From contig NZ_CP107942.1 of assembly GCF_036053395.1 (NCBI RefSeq), positions 6,838,501-6,902,500 of the forward strand: a stretch of DNA of 64,000 nt. Reading direction: 5' to 3'. The position numbers and the translations under genes are program-made. The notes below the pieces were generated by a model, which saw only the letters and a program-made list of their open reading frames with translations, did not search any database and was not told the DNA's origin. This document shows, piece after piece, positions 34,485-43,406 of the stretch (positions are counted from its first letter, which is position 1; every line of letters starts with the position of its first letter). This DNA is from Actinoplanes sp. NBC_00393. Its GTDB lineage: Bacteria > Actinomycetota > Actinomycetes > Mycobacteriales > Micromonosporaceae.

Positions 34485-35279
34485 ATGACCTACCCCCCGC
34501 CCCCGGGCGAGCCTCAGCCCTACCATCCGCCGCAGCCTTACGCTCAGCCGCAGCAGCCCTACGGGCAGCAGCCCTATGCGCAGCAGCAGCCCTACGCGCA
34601 GCAGCAGCCTTACGCGCAGCAGCAGCCCTACGCCCAGCCGCAGCAGCAGCCGCACCCGCAGTACGGCCCGCCCGGATACCCGCTCCCGCCGCCTCCACCT
34701 CCGAAGCAGAAGTCGCGGGTCCTGCCGATCGTGCTGATCTCGGTGGGCATCGTCTTGGTGCTCTGCATCGGTGGCGTCACCGCCGCCGTCCTGTTCGCCC
34801 GCAACACCGTGGAGGACGCCGGCGCCGAGGCGGCGAAGATCGCCATCGCCGAGCCGGCGACGCTCGGCGGTCTGGCCAAGCTGGAAAGCGCGGAGTTCGA
34901 CAAGCTCGCGCAGCAGATGGAGGACGGCCTGGCCTCGATGCCGGGCGCCAAGGACTCGTTCGCCGGCTTCTGGGGCGACCCCGAGAAGGACATGATCGCC
35001 GCCCTGGCCACCCGGGCCACGGTCATCTCGCCGCGAGCCGAGCTGACCGCCTCGTTCCGCGAGTTCGGCGACGTCAAGGACGTGACCGCGGTCGAGACCG
35101 GTTCGCTGGGCGGCGTCGCGGAGTGCGGCACCAGCTCCGACCCGGACGGCGACCTGGCTGTCTGCGGCTGGGCCGACGCAGGCAGCGTCGGCATGATCAT
35201 CTTCTACGGCAAGACGGCACCCGACGTGCTCGCCGACTTCCCGGAGCTACGCGCCGAGATCGAGACGAGAAGCAGCTAG
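34485..35279 (+). CDS. Membrane protein with Gln/Pro/Tyr-rich repeat tail
   Basis: 264 residues. Residues 1-75 are PYAQQQ-type repeats, followed by one TM helix (VLPIVLISVGIVLVLCIGGVTAAVLF) and an extracellular domain of about 150 residues with two Cys likely to form a disulfide (AECGTSS and AVCGWA). No known enzymatic motif. The tail resembles that of the serine protease at 28520. Function unknown. Its stop overlaps that of the convergent histidine kinase. Confidence 0.7.
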   Translation: MTYPPPPGEPQPYHPPQPYAQPQQPYGQQPYAQQQPYAQQQPYAQQQPYAQPQQQPHPQYGPPGYPLPPPPPPKQKSRVLPIVLISVGIVLVLCIGGVTAAVLFARNTVEDAGAEAAKIAIAEPATLGGLAKLESAEFDKLAQQMEDGLASMPGAKDSFAGFWGDPEKDMIAALATRATVISPRAELTASFREFGDVKDVTAVETGSLGGVAECGTSSDPDGDLAVCGWADAGSVGMIIFYGKTAPDVLADFPELRAEIETRSS

Positions 35280-36496
35280 GAACGCACACGCGGCACGCTG
35301 GCGGTCGCGGCGACCACCGGGGTGGTGTCCGCGGCCGGCAGCGAGACGGTGACCTCCAGGCCGCCGCCCTCGATGGCCACCGCGGAGACCGTGCCGCCGT
35401 GCGCGTCGCAGACCGCGCGGACGATCGACAGCCCGAGCCCGGAGCCGCGCGACCCGGTCCGTTCCCAGCCGCCCCGCTGGAACGGCTCGAACAGACCGGG
35501 TACGTCGGCCGGCTCCACCTCGTATCCGGTGTTCCCGACCACCAGCTGGGCCTGCCCGTTCACCGACCCGGTGCGCAGCCACAGGCTGCCCAGCAGGTGG
35601 TTGTAGCGGATCGCATTCTCGATCAGGTTGCCGGCCAGCCGGTCCAGCAGGCTCGGGTCGCCGACCACCGGCGCCGGTTCCAGCTCGGTGCTGACGTCCA
35701 GTTTCATCCGCTCGGCCTCGGCCTTCACCGCGGAGAGCGCGTTGTAGACGCTGGTCGCCAGGTCGGCCGGCACTTTGCGGACCAGCCGCCGCCCGGACTG
35801 CGCCTCGGACCGGGCCAGGACGAGCAGCGCGTCCACCAGCCCGTTGGCCCGCTCCGACGCGTTGCGGACCACCTTGGCCATCCGCCGGTACTCGGCCACG
35901 TCCGCCTCGTCGTCGCTGAGCGTCACGTCGATCTCGGTACGCATCACGGCGAGTGGGGTCCGCAGCTCGTGCGAGGCGTTCGCGACGAACCTCTTCTGCG
36001 ACTCGAACGCGGCCGCCAACCGGTCCAGCATCGCGTCGAAGGTGCGGGCCAGCTCGGCCACCTCGTCGTCCGCTCCGGAGTAGCGGATCCGCTGGTCGAG
36101 GGTCTCCTCGCCGAGCCTCTGCGCGGTCTGGGTCACGCTGTGCAGTGGTCGCAGGGCCCGGCCGGCCACCGCGTACGCCCCGGCGATCCCGATGATGCCG
36201 ACGGCGACCAGCGCGCTCAGGCCCTTGAGCAGCAGCTCCTGGGAGGCCCGCGCAACCATGTCGGTCTGCCAGCCGAGCGCCTCCCGCGGGCTGCCGTCGG
36301 CCAGGGTCACCATGGACCCGGCCTTCAGCTCGTCGACCGGGTGCAGCGACTCGCTGACCAGCAGCCAGGCCAGCAGCACCAGCGCCACCCCGGCGCCGAC
36401 CAGCAGGATGCCGTTGAGCAGGGTGAGCCGCAGCCGGAGCGTGGGCCGCAGCTGGAGCCGCAGCGGCCGGCGGGTCCGCCCGAGGTAGACGGTCAC
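35276..36496 (-). CDS. Sensor histidine kinase (CutS-like)
   Basis: 406 residues. Two TM helices enclose a short (about 50-residue) extracellular loop without cysteines, then HAMP, HisKA with SHELRTPLAVM (phospho-His), and HATPase with NLIENAIRYN and GSGLGLSIV. Partner of the response regulator just upstream (GTGA overlap). Resemblance of the regulator to Streptomyces CutR suggests CutRS; the missing sensor cysteines would argue against redox sensing. Confidence 0.88.
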   Translation of the reverse strand: MTVYLGRTRRPLRLQLRPTLRLRLTLLNGILLVGAGVALVLLAWLLVSESLHPVDELKAGSMVTLADGSPREALGWQTDMVARASQELLLKGLSALVAVGIIGIAGAYAVAGRALRPLHSVTQTAQRLGEETLDQRIRYSGADDEVAELARTFDAMLDRLAAAFESQKRFVANASHELRTPLAVMRTEIDVTLSDDEADVAEYRRMAKVVRNASERANGLVDALLVLARSEAQSGRRLVRKVPADLATSVYNALSAVKAEAERMKLDVSTELEPAPVVGDPSLLDRLAGNLIENAIRYNHLLGSLWLRTGSVNGQAQLVVGNTGYEVEPADVPGLFEPFQRGGWERTGSRGSGLGLSIVRAVCDAHGGTVSAVAIEGGGLEVTVSLPAADTTPVVAATASVPRVRS

Positions 36497-37167
36497 GAGG
36501 CCACGACCGGTTCGGGAACCCGGTAGCCGGCGCCGACGACGGTCTCGATCAGCGGCGGATCACCGATCTTCTTGCGCAGGGTGTTGATGGTGACCCGCAC
36601 GGTCGTGGTGAACGGGTCGGTGTTGGCGTCCCAGACCCGCTCCAGCAGCTCCTCGCTGGACACCACCCCGCCGCGGGCCTTGAGCAGCTCCTCCAGCACC
36701 CCGAACTCCTTGTTGGTGAGGTCGACCGGCGCACCGGCCCGGGTCACCACCCGGCGGGTCTGGTCGAGCACCAGGTTGCCGACGGTGAGCACCGGTGGCG
36801 CGGCCGGGGTGGCCCGCCGGCCCAGCGCCTGCACCCGGGCCACCAGCTCCTCGAAGGCGAACGGCTTGGCCAGGTAGTCGTCGGCGCCCAGCTCGAGGCC
36901 CTCGACCCGGTCGGCGACGGTGCTGCTCGCGGTGAGCATCAGCACCCGGGTCAGGGTGCCGGACTCGACCAGCGCCGCACAGATGTCGTCGCCGTGCATG
37001 CCGGGCAGGTCCCGGTCGAGCACCACCACGTCGTAGCGGGTCACGTACGCCATCTCGTGGCCCTCGAGACCGTCGTACGCCACATCGACGGCCATACCCT
37101 TGCGGCGCAGGCCACGCGCGATCGCGTCGGCCAGGTTCCGCTCGTCCTCCACCACCAGCACCCGCAT
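36493..37167 (-). CDS. OmpR-family response regulator (CutR-like)
   Basis: 224 residues. Receiver domain with VVEDERNLADA and phospho-Asp in VVLDRDLPGMHGDD, then a winged-helix DNA-binding domain (KEFGVLEELLKARGG, TTTVRVTINTLRKKI, VVGAGYRVP). Sequence resembles CutR of Streptomyces. ATG 37167 lies 7 nt from a TAGCCT box (37180-37175), indicating a leaderless transcript starting inside the 3' end of the upstream propeller gene. Confidence 0.9.
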   Translation of the reverse strand: MRVLVVEDERNLADAIARGLRRKGMAVDVAYDGLEGHEMAYVTRYDVVVLDRDLPGMHGDDICAALVESGTLTRVLMLTASSTVADRVEGLELGADDYLAKPFAFEELVARVQALGRRATPAAPPVLTVGNLVLDQTRRVVTRAGAPVDLTNKEFGVLEELLKARGGVVSSEELLERVWDANTDPFTTTVRVTINTLRKKIGDPPLIETVVGAGYRVPEPVVAS

Positions 37168-37174
37168 ACGTGAA

Positions 37175-37180
37175 AGGCTA
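37175..37180 (-). promoter_or_regulatory. Putative -10 box of the response regulator (leaderless)
   Basis: TAGCCT on the minus strand, 7 nt before ATG 37167; overlaps the last codons of the propeller gene. Confidence 0.4.
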
Positions 37181-38470
37181 CCGAAGGCGCCACACCCCGA
37201 CCGAGGCGTCGATCCGCCGGCAGACCAGCACCCCGACGGTGAAGTGGCAGTCGCCGGCGACGCGGTCGGCCGACCCGAGCACGCGGATCCGGTGCCGGTC
37301 CAGCAGCAGTACGCCGTACCAGAGCCGGTCCTCGCCACTGACCGTGCGCCGCACGTAGGCCGTCCCGGGCTCCGGACCTGGACCGGCGCTCTGCCAGAGC
37401 CCCATGTCGGCGAGCACGTCACCGGTCTGCGCGTCGAGGACGTAGAGCCTCGGGTACGCGGTGTCCGGCATCCCGGTCAGCAGGTGCGCGCCGATCCGCT
37501 CGGCGAAGTCCCACCGGTCCGACGACCAGCGTTCGCGCCCGGACACCGGGTCGATCACCAGGATGCCGCGCTGCGGCAGGAACGCGCAGATCAGGTCCCC
37601 GCACTGGGACGGCCCGCGGTACCAGCTCAGGTTCATGCCGGTGTGCCAGCTCGGCGCCAGCCCGTCGGTGATGTCGTATCCCGTGGTCCCGGACCCGCCG
37701 GCACCGATCAGCACGAGGTCTCCGGCCGGCCAGAGCGAGGTGGTCGTGTCCCGGCGCTCCGGCACGTGCGCCTCGGCCACCACCCGCCCGGTACGCGCGT
37801 CGCGGGCCACCAGCCGCCCGTCCCCGGTCAGCACGTACAGCCACTGCGGGTAGGCGCCGTCGTAGCGGGACACCGCGACGTCGTCCCGGTCGCCCTGGTG
37901 GACCGTCCAGCGCACCGTCCCGGTCCGCAGGTCGACGCCGTGCCAGTCGGCGTCACCGAAGGCCGCGCCCTCCTCGCGGACCAGCGCCAGCCCGTCGGCC
38001 ACCGAGACACCCTGCAACCGGGCCGGCCGCTGCCAGAGCGGCTCATCCGCGCCGGGCCGCAGCGCGATCGTGCCGAACGTGATGGTCCGCTCGTCCTGCA
38101 CGGTCACCAGCAGCAGGTCCCCGGCCGAGCTGACGCCGAGCACGTCGCCGTGGACCGTGACGGTGTGCCGGGACAGCAGGGTCACGTCGGGCAGCGCGTA
38201 CGTCCGGATGGTCCGCCGGCCCTCCACCTCGGAGCGGCTGATCACGAAAAGCCGGTCGCCCGCCACTCGCATGGTGTCGCCGAGCACGGCCGGAACGATC
38301 ACCGGCCGGACCGGATCGGCGTGGGCCGCGGATCCGGCGAGCGAGATCAGGAGCAGGACGGAGAGAAACGCCAGCAGCAGGCGGTAGGGCACGGGAGGCG
38401 CGACGGTCTCGGCCGCCGCCTGTGACTCCCGGCGCGCCACATCACCTAGGTCGATCAGGACACCGCTCAC
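37178..38470 (-). CDS. PQQ-like beta-propeller membrane protein, paralog 1
   Basis: 430 residues. Short cytoplasmic start SGVLIDLGDVARRE, one TM helix (LLLAFLSVLLLISLAG), then an extracellular 7-8-bladed PQQ-like propeller with repeating (V)ARDARTGRVV, VIDPVSGRERW and VLDAQTGDVLA blades. C-terminal disulfide candidates (DCHFTVGVLVCRR). GTG 38470 has GGGAGG six bases upstream. Paralogous to the next two genes. Binding partner unknown. Confidence 0.78.
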   Translation of the reverse strand: MSGVLIDLGDVARRESQAAAETVAPPVPYRLLLAFLSVLLLISLAGSAAHADPVRPVIVPAVLGDTMRVAGDRLFVISRSEVEGRRTIRTYALPDVTLLSRHTVTVHGDVLGVSSAGDLLLVTVQDERTITFGTIALRPGADEPLWQRPARLQGVSVADGLALVREEGAAFGDADWHGVDLRTGTVRWTVHQGDRDDVAVSRYDGAYPQWLYVLTGDGRLVARDARTGRVVAEAHVPERRDTTTSLWPAGDLVLIGAGGSGTTGYDITDGLAPSWHTGMNLSWYRGPSQCGDLICAFLPQRGILVIDPVSGRERWSSDRWDFAERIGAHLLTGMPDTAYPRLYVLDAQTGDVLADMGLWQSAGPGPEPGTAYVRRTVSGEDRLWYGVLLLDRHRIRVLGSADRVAGDCHFTVGVLVCRRIDASVGVWRLR

Positions 38471-38506
38471 CGCAAGCCTCCCGGCCCTCATTCTGCCGGG
38501 AGAGGG

Positions 38507-39856
38507 TCAGATGCGGTACGCCCAGATTCGCAGCCCCGCTTCGTCCCGGCAGACCAGGTGATGCTCGTCGGCGGCGCACTCCTCCGGCGCCACCTCGGCG
38601 GTGCCCAGCAGGCGTACCTCGGGATGTCCGGGCAGCACCACGCCGAACGTCTGGCCGCCGGCCGCCCCGCCCCGTCGCAGCAGCAGCGGCCCGTCCTCGG
38701 TGGCGCCGCCGACCTCCTCGGCCCAGCCCTCCAGGTCGACCCGGCTCGCCCCGGTCCGCGGGTCCACCAGGCGCACCGGCGCACCGGTCGCCGCGTCCGT
38801 CTCCAGCAGATAGCCTGCCCGCCGGTAGAGCCGGTCGGCCTCGGTCACCGGCCAGACCGGACGGCCGGTCGCCGGATCCAGCACCCAGGTCTCGCCGCCG
38901 TCCGCCGAGCACAGGACGTCCTGACAGTCCACCGCGTCCGGCAGCATCGGGGAGATTTCGCGCTGCCAGATCCGGCGCAGTGTCCGGGCCTCGTAGACCA
39001 GTTCCCGGGCGGCCTCCTGGTATTCGACGAGCACCACGTCACCGACGACCGAGGCGCTGGTCGGCCAGGCGCCGTCGATCCGGACCAGCTCGGTCTCGGC
39101 CAGCACGTCACCGGTGGCCACGGCGCGCAGGGTCAGCCGGTCGGAGGAGGTGATCAACAGGGCGGCCGGCGTGCCCGGCGCCGGGTCGACCGTCGCCGCA
39201 CCGGCCGCCGCGTACGCCCACAGCTGCTTGCCGGTCGCCAGGTCCACCCCGCGCAACTCGGTGCGGACCGGCGGCTCGGTGTGCGCCTCCCCGTCCGCGG
39301 AGAAGTAGAGCGCGCCCGGGTCGCCGGAGCTCTCGTCGTAGGCGGTGCCGGGCCGGAAGATCCATCCGACCGTGTACCCGACGCCGCCGGCGACCGTGAT
39401 CCGGACCGGCGAGGTCCACCGGGTCCGGCCGGTGGCGGTATCCACGGCCGTGGTGGCCAGGCTCTCGGAGAGCAGCACGAGGTCGCCGCTGCGCTGCACC
39501 CTGATCGAGCCGAAGATGCTCTGCGCCGGGTCGTGTCCCCGGGTCATCGGCACCTGGACGGTCCACAAGCGCCGGGCCGGCTGCGTCATCTCCCAGGCGG
39601 TCACCGCGCGTTCCCGGCCGGTCGAGGTGACCGTGTAGAGCCGGCCGCCGGCCAGTTGGATCGGGCTCACCGCGTCCTTCGCGTCGATCGCGCCGAGATA
39701 GCGCCAGAGCACCGCGGGTCCGGGCGCCGCGCCGCCGAGCGCGATCAGCAGCACCGCCACCACCAGCAGGCCGGCATGCCGGTACCGCCAGGGCGGTGGG
39801 CGCCGGCCGGCCTCCGGGTCGAGCGGGGCGTCGCGGTCCAGCTCGATCAGCGTCAC
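38507..39856 (-). CDS. PQQ-like beta-propeller membrane protein, paralog 2
   Basis: 449 residues. N-terminus TLIELDRDAPLD, TM helix (AGLLVVAVLLIALGGAAPG), propeller blades such as AVDTATGRTRW, GVDLATGKQLWAY, VLDPATGRPVW and a Cys-bearing end. GTG start 39856. Same architecture as its neighbours; sequence identity looks low, indicating old duplications. Confidence 0.78.
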   Translation of the reverse strand: MTLIELDRDAPLDPEAGRRPPPWRYRHAGLLVVAVLLIALGGAAPGPAVLWRYLGAIDAKDAVSPIQLAGGRLYTVTSTGRERAVTAWEMTQPARRLWTVQVPMTRGHDPAQSIFGSIRVQRSGDLVLLSESLATTAVDTATGRTRWTSPVRITVAGGVGYTVGWIFRPGTAYDESSGDPGALYFSADGEAHTEPPVRTELRGVDLATGKQLWAYAAAGAATVDPAPGTPAALLITSSDRLTLRAVATGDVLAETELVRIDGAWPTSASVVGDVVLVEYQEAARELVYEARTLRRIWQREISPMLPDAVDCQDVLCSADGGETWVLDPATGRPVWPVTEADRLYRRAGYLLETDAATGAPVRLVDPRTGASRVDLEGWAEEVGGATEDGPLLLRRGGAAGGQTFGVVLPGHPEVRLLGTAEVAPEECAADEHHLVCRDEAGLRIWAYRI

Positions 39857-39880
39857 GCCCCACCCTTCACCGGTACGCGG

Positions 39881-41188
39881 TCAGCCCGCTCCCCTCGTCC
39901 GGTAGGTCCAGACGAGCAGTTCGCCGTACATCGACCGGCAGACCAGCCGGTCCGGGGCGGTCTGACAGTCCCCGGTGCCCGGCGGGAGCTCGGCCAGCAG
40001 CCGCGGACGATCAAGGTCCGGGGCGACGACCGCGACCATGGTACGCGGACCCGGCCCGATCTCCCTGGTGACCAGTAGTTCGCCGCCGGCGGTCCGGCCG
40101 GGGACCGGGGTCCACCCGGTCAGGTCGGCGAGGATCCGGCCGGTCGCCGGGTCGATCACGGCGACCGGGTCGCTGGTGTTGCTGGACGAGAAGGCGACCA
40201 CGCGGGTGCCGTACTGCTCGACGCCGTGCCAGCCGGCCTGCCGCCAGCGCTCGGCGCCGGTGACCGGGTCGACGGCCCGGATGCCGTCCGGCCCGATCAG
40301 GCAGGCCAGCTTGCCGCACGGCTTGACCCGCTGGACGTTCGGGGTGCGCACGCTCCACAGCAGCTGCAGCGTCGCCGGGTCGTACGCGGAGACCCGGATC
40401 GAGCCCCGCCCGGGATGCCGGAGGAGCACCGCGCCGCCGGCCACCACCGGGTTCTCCGGGTCGTAGTCGGCGACCGGGAACTTCTGGCTGGCCAGATGGG
40501 CGCCGGTCGGCACGTCGTACAGGTCGGCGGTCTGGTCGTCGCGGACCAGCATGATCCGGGACAGCGAACCGGGCACGCTGAGCAGCACCGCGGTGTTGGG
40601 CACCTCGACCCGCCAGCGGGCCAGGCCGACGTGCGGGTCGAGCACCTCGACCGTGTTCTGCACCCGCCGGCCGCTGCCGGAGTTGCTGCGGACGCCCTCC
40701 ACGGCGAAGAGCAGCCCGGTCCCGGGGAAGGAGACGACGTTGCGGGCGTTGTGCCACTCCCGGGCGCCGGTGTCGAGCGAGATCGCCGTGGTGCCGCGTT
40801 CTTCCCGGCCGGTGTTCCACGGCCGCAGGAGCAGCACGCCGCCGCCGATCCGCAGCCGGTAGACCGGCTGGTCCTGCGCGATCTGCCAGACCCGTTCACC
40901 GTCCGCCAGCCGGTACGAGCTGAGCTGCCCGGTCGACTGGACCAGCAGACGGTCGGCATCGATGGTGTACGGGTCGCCCGGTCCGATCGGCACCCGCAGC
41001 ACCTCGGTGAGCAGCGGCGGAGCCGGCGGAACCGACGTGGTCAGGCCGAAGAGCGCCAGGACCGCGACGATCGCCGGGCCGAACCAGGGCGACGTGGTGC
41101 GCCGCCCTGGCCGGTGATACGACTCGGGTTCACCGCGTTCCAGACCGAGATCGATGACGATGGTCTGGCCGTACGACTCCGCACCCAT
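39881..41188 (-). CDS. PQQ-like beta-propeller membrane protein, paralog 3
   Basis: 435 residues. N-terminus includes QTIVIDLGLERGE, a TM helix (FGPAIVAVLALFGLTTSV), and propeller blades including EVLDPHVGLARW, AYDPATLQLLW, AVDPVTGAERW and VIDPATGRILADL. First gene of the three on this strand; a TACCTT box ends 6 nt before its ATG. Confidence 0.78.
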   Translation of the reverse strand: MGAESYGQTIVIDLGLERGEPESYHRPGRRTTSPWFGPAIVAVLALFGLTTSVPPAPPLLTEVLRVPIGPGDPYTIDADRLLVQSTGQLSSYRLADGERVWQIAQDQPVYRLRIGGGVLLLRPWNTGREERGTTAISLDTGAREWHNARNVVSFPGTGLLFAVEGVRSNSGSGRRVQNTVEVLDPHVGLARWRVEVPNTAVLLSVPGSLSRIMLVRDDQTADLYDVPTGAHLASQKFPVADYDPENPVVAGGAVLLRHPGRGSIRVSAYDPATLQLLWSVRTPNVQRVKPCGKLACLIGPDGIRAVDPVTGAERWRQAGWHGVEQYGTRVVAFSSSNTSDPVAVIDPATGRILADLTGWTPVPGRTAGGELLVTREIGPGPRTMVAVVAPDLDRPRLLAELPPGTGDCQTAPDRLVCRSMYGELLVWTYRTRGAG

Positions 41189-41194
41189 ACCTCA

Positions 41195-41200
41195 AAGGTA
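41195..41200 (-). promoter_or_regulatory. Putative -10 box of the propeller gene cluster (leaderless)
   Basis: TACCTT on the minus strand, 6 nt before ATG 41188. A small dyad ACGG-TT-CCGT lies just upstream. Confidence 0.4.
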
Positions 41201-41232
41201 ACGGTTCCGTAACGAAAGCGCGCGACGGGGCC

Positions 41233-43176
41233 TCAGAGCGTGGTCTGCGGCTCCTCAACCGGCACTGCGGCCTCCTGACGGGACACCCACTCGGTCACGT
41301 CCCGCGCCACGTCCTGCGCGGTCAGGCCCAGCGAGGAGAGGATCTCCGCGCGGGTGCCGTGCGGGTGGAAGCCGACCGGCACGCCGAAGTCGCGCAGCGG
41401 GACGGTCACCCCGGCGTCGCGCAGCGCGCTCGCCACCGCGTCACCCACGCCACCGGCACGCACGCCGTCCTCGAGGGTGACCACGAACCGGTGCGCGGCG
41501 GCCAGGCCGGTCAGCTCGATCGGCACCGGACGGACCCAGCGCGGGTCGACGACCGTCACGCCGTACCCCTGCTCGGCGATGCGCTCCGCAACGTCCAGCC
41601 CCAGGCCCGCGAACGAGCCCACCGCGACGACCAGCACGTCCTTGCGGCCGCCCTTGTCGGGCCCAGTCTCGCGCAGCACGTCGACCTGCCCCACCCGGCG
41701 CAGCGCCGGGGTGTCCGGCGCGACCGAACCGGTCGGGAACCGCACGATCGTCGGGCCGTCCTCCACCGCGACCGCCTCACGCAGCTCCTCGCGCAGCGTC
41801 GCGGCGTCGCGCGGCGCGGCGATCCGCAGGCCGGGCACCACACCGAAGACGCTCATGTCCCACATGCCGTAGTGGCTCGGCCCGTCCGGCCCGGTGATCC
41901 CGGCCCGGTCCAGCACGAAGGTCACCGGCAGGTTGTGCATCGCCACGTCCAGCAGGACCTGGTCGAACGCCCGGTTCAGGAAGGTCGCGTAGACCGCCAC
42001 CACCGGGTGCAGCCCGCCCATCGCCAGGCCGGCCGCGCTCGTCGCCGCGTGCTGCTCGGCGATGCCCACGTCGTAGGTCCGCTCCGGGTACTTCTGGGCG
42101 AGCGCGGCGATGCCGGTCGGCTCGGCCATCGCGGCGGTGATGCCGACCACGTCCGGACGCTCGTCGGCGATCTTCACGAGCTCCTCGGAGAAGACCTTCG
42201 TCCACTTCAGCGACGGCTTGGCGGTCAGCGCGCCGGTCTGCGGGTCGAACGCGCCCGGACCGTGCAGGCAGTCCGCCTCGTCCTGCTCGGCCGGCCGGTA
42301 GCCGTACCCCTTCTTGGTGACCGCGTGCACGATGACCGGGGCGTTGAAGCCCTTGGCCCGGCGCAGCGCGGACTCCATCGCCAGCTGGTCGTGGCCGTCC
42401 ACCGGGCCGATGTACTTCAGGCCCAGGTCCTCGAACATCGGCTGCGGGCTGACCGCGTCCTTGATGCCCTTCTTGACCGCGTGCAGCACCTCGAAGACCG
42501 GCTTGCCCACCACCGGGGTCTGCCCCAGCGCGTCCTTGACCAGGTCGAGCACCCGCTCGTAGCCCGGGTTGAGGCGCAGCGTGGAGAGGTGGTCGGCGAG
42601 ACCGCCGATGGTCGGCGCGTACGACCTACCGTTGTCGTTGACCACGATGACCAGCTTGTTGCGGGTGGCCGCGATGTTGTTCAGCGCCTCCCAGCACATG
42701 CCACCGGTCAGCGCGCCGTCACCGACGACCGCGACCACGTGCCGGTCCTCGCCGCGCAGCGTGAACGCCTTGGCGAGGCCGTCCGCGTACGACAGGGCGG
42801 TGGAGGCGTGCGAGTTCTCGATCAGGTCGTGCTCGCTCTCCGCCTGACTCGGATACCCGGTGAGACCGCCGCGCTGGCGAAGGAGGTCGAAGCCGTCCTG
42901 CCGGCCGGTAACGATCTTGTGTACGTAAGCCTGGTGGCCGGTGTCGAACAGGATCCGGTCGCGTGGCGAGTCGAACACCCGGTGCAGGGCGAGGGTCATC
43001 TCGACCACACCGAGGTTCGGACCGAGGTGCCCGCCGGTACGCGAGACCTTGGCCACGAGGAAGTCACGAATCTCGGCCGCGAGCAGGGACAACTGCTCTG
43101 GGGTCAGTCGCTTCAGCTCACCGGGAGCGGTGATGCTGGACAGCAGGCCGGCCGAGGTCGAGGGGGAGTCGCTCAT
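41233..43176 (-). CDS. dxs: 1-deoxy-D-xylulose-5-phosphate synthase
   Basis: 647 residues. First step of the MEP isoprenoid pathway, condensing pyruvate and glyceraldehyde 3-phosphate. [15 protein letters not shown], the TPP motif [31 protein letters not shown], the catalytic Glu/His region [17 protein letters not shown], and [15 protein letters not shown] are all present. Start ATG 43176. Divergent from folD. Confidence 0.96.
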   Translation of the reverse strand: MSDSPSTSAGLLSSITAPGELKRLTPEQLSLLAAEIRDFLVAKVSRTGGHLGPNLGVVEMTLALHRVFDSPRDRILFDTGHQAYVHKIVTGRQDGFDLLRQRGGLTGYPSQAESEHDLIENSHASTALSYADGLAKAFTLRGEDRHVVAVVGDGALTGGMCWEALNNIAATRNKLVIVVNDNGRSYAPTIGGLADHLSTLRLNPGYERVLDLVKDALGQTPVVGKPVFEVLHAVKKGIKDAVSPQPMFEDLGLKYIGPVDGHDQLAMESALRRAKGFNAPVIVHAVTKKGYGYRPAEQDEADCLHGPGAFDPQTGALTAKPSLKWTKVFSEELVKIADERPDVVGITAAMAEPTGIAALAQKYPERTYDVGIAEQHAATSAAGLAMGGLHPVVAVYATFLNRAFDQVLLDVAMHNLPVTFVLDRAGITGPDGPSHYGMWDMSVFGVVPGLRIAAPRDAATLREELREAVAVEDGPTIVRFPTGSVAPDTPALRRVGQVDVLRETGPDKGGRKDVLVVAVGSFAGLGLDVAERIAEQGYGVTVVDPRWVRPVPIELTGLAAAHRFVVTLEDGVRAGGVGDAVASALRDAGVTVPLRDFGVPVGFHPHGTRAEILSSLGLTAQDVARDVTEWVSRQEAAVPVEEPQTTL

Positions 43177-43260
43177 GAGCGTGGAGTCTATCCGGGCCTC
43201 GCTTTTCCGCGACTGGAGCGAACGGGCAGAGCCGATCCTCCACACAACCCTCACATCCCC

Positions 43261-43287
43261 CGTCCGGCCACCCCGGTTGGCCGGACG
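43261..43287 (+). other. Perfect 10-bp hairpin in the folD leader
   Basis: CGTCCGGCCA, 7-nt loop, TGGCCGGACG, shortly before the ZTP riboswitch. May be a leader element or stop transcription arriving from upstream; role unknown. Confidence 0.55.
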
Positions 43288-43309
43288 AGCCCGCCGTCCG
43301 GCATCCTGG

Positions 43310-43386
43310 GAGGCAAGCAGCGACTGGCGGCACGGGGATGGTCGAACCATCGGGGAGCGCGTCACGAGGAGTCGACCGCCTGGGCT
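43310..43386 (+). promoter_or_regulatory. ZTP (pfl-type) riboswitch upstream of folD
   Basis: Contains the conserved blocks of the ZTP/pfl RNA: GCGACTGGCGG (43321-43330), a 6-bp hairpin GATGGT-CGA-ACCATC, ATCGGGGAGCG (43349-43359), and GTCGACCGCCTGGGC (43371-43385). GGCGG at 43326-43330 pairs with CCGCC at 43376-43380. Known family: senses the purine/folate intermediate ZTP (ZMP), made when 10-formyl-THF is short, and is typically found before folD. folD follows directly, with its GAGGAG site at 43395-43400. Confidence 0.9.
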
Positions 43387-43406
43387 CCCCGGTTGAGGAG
43401 TCGCAC

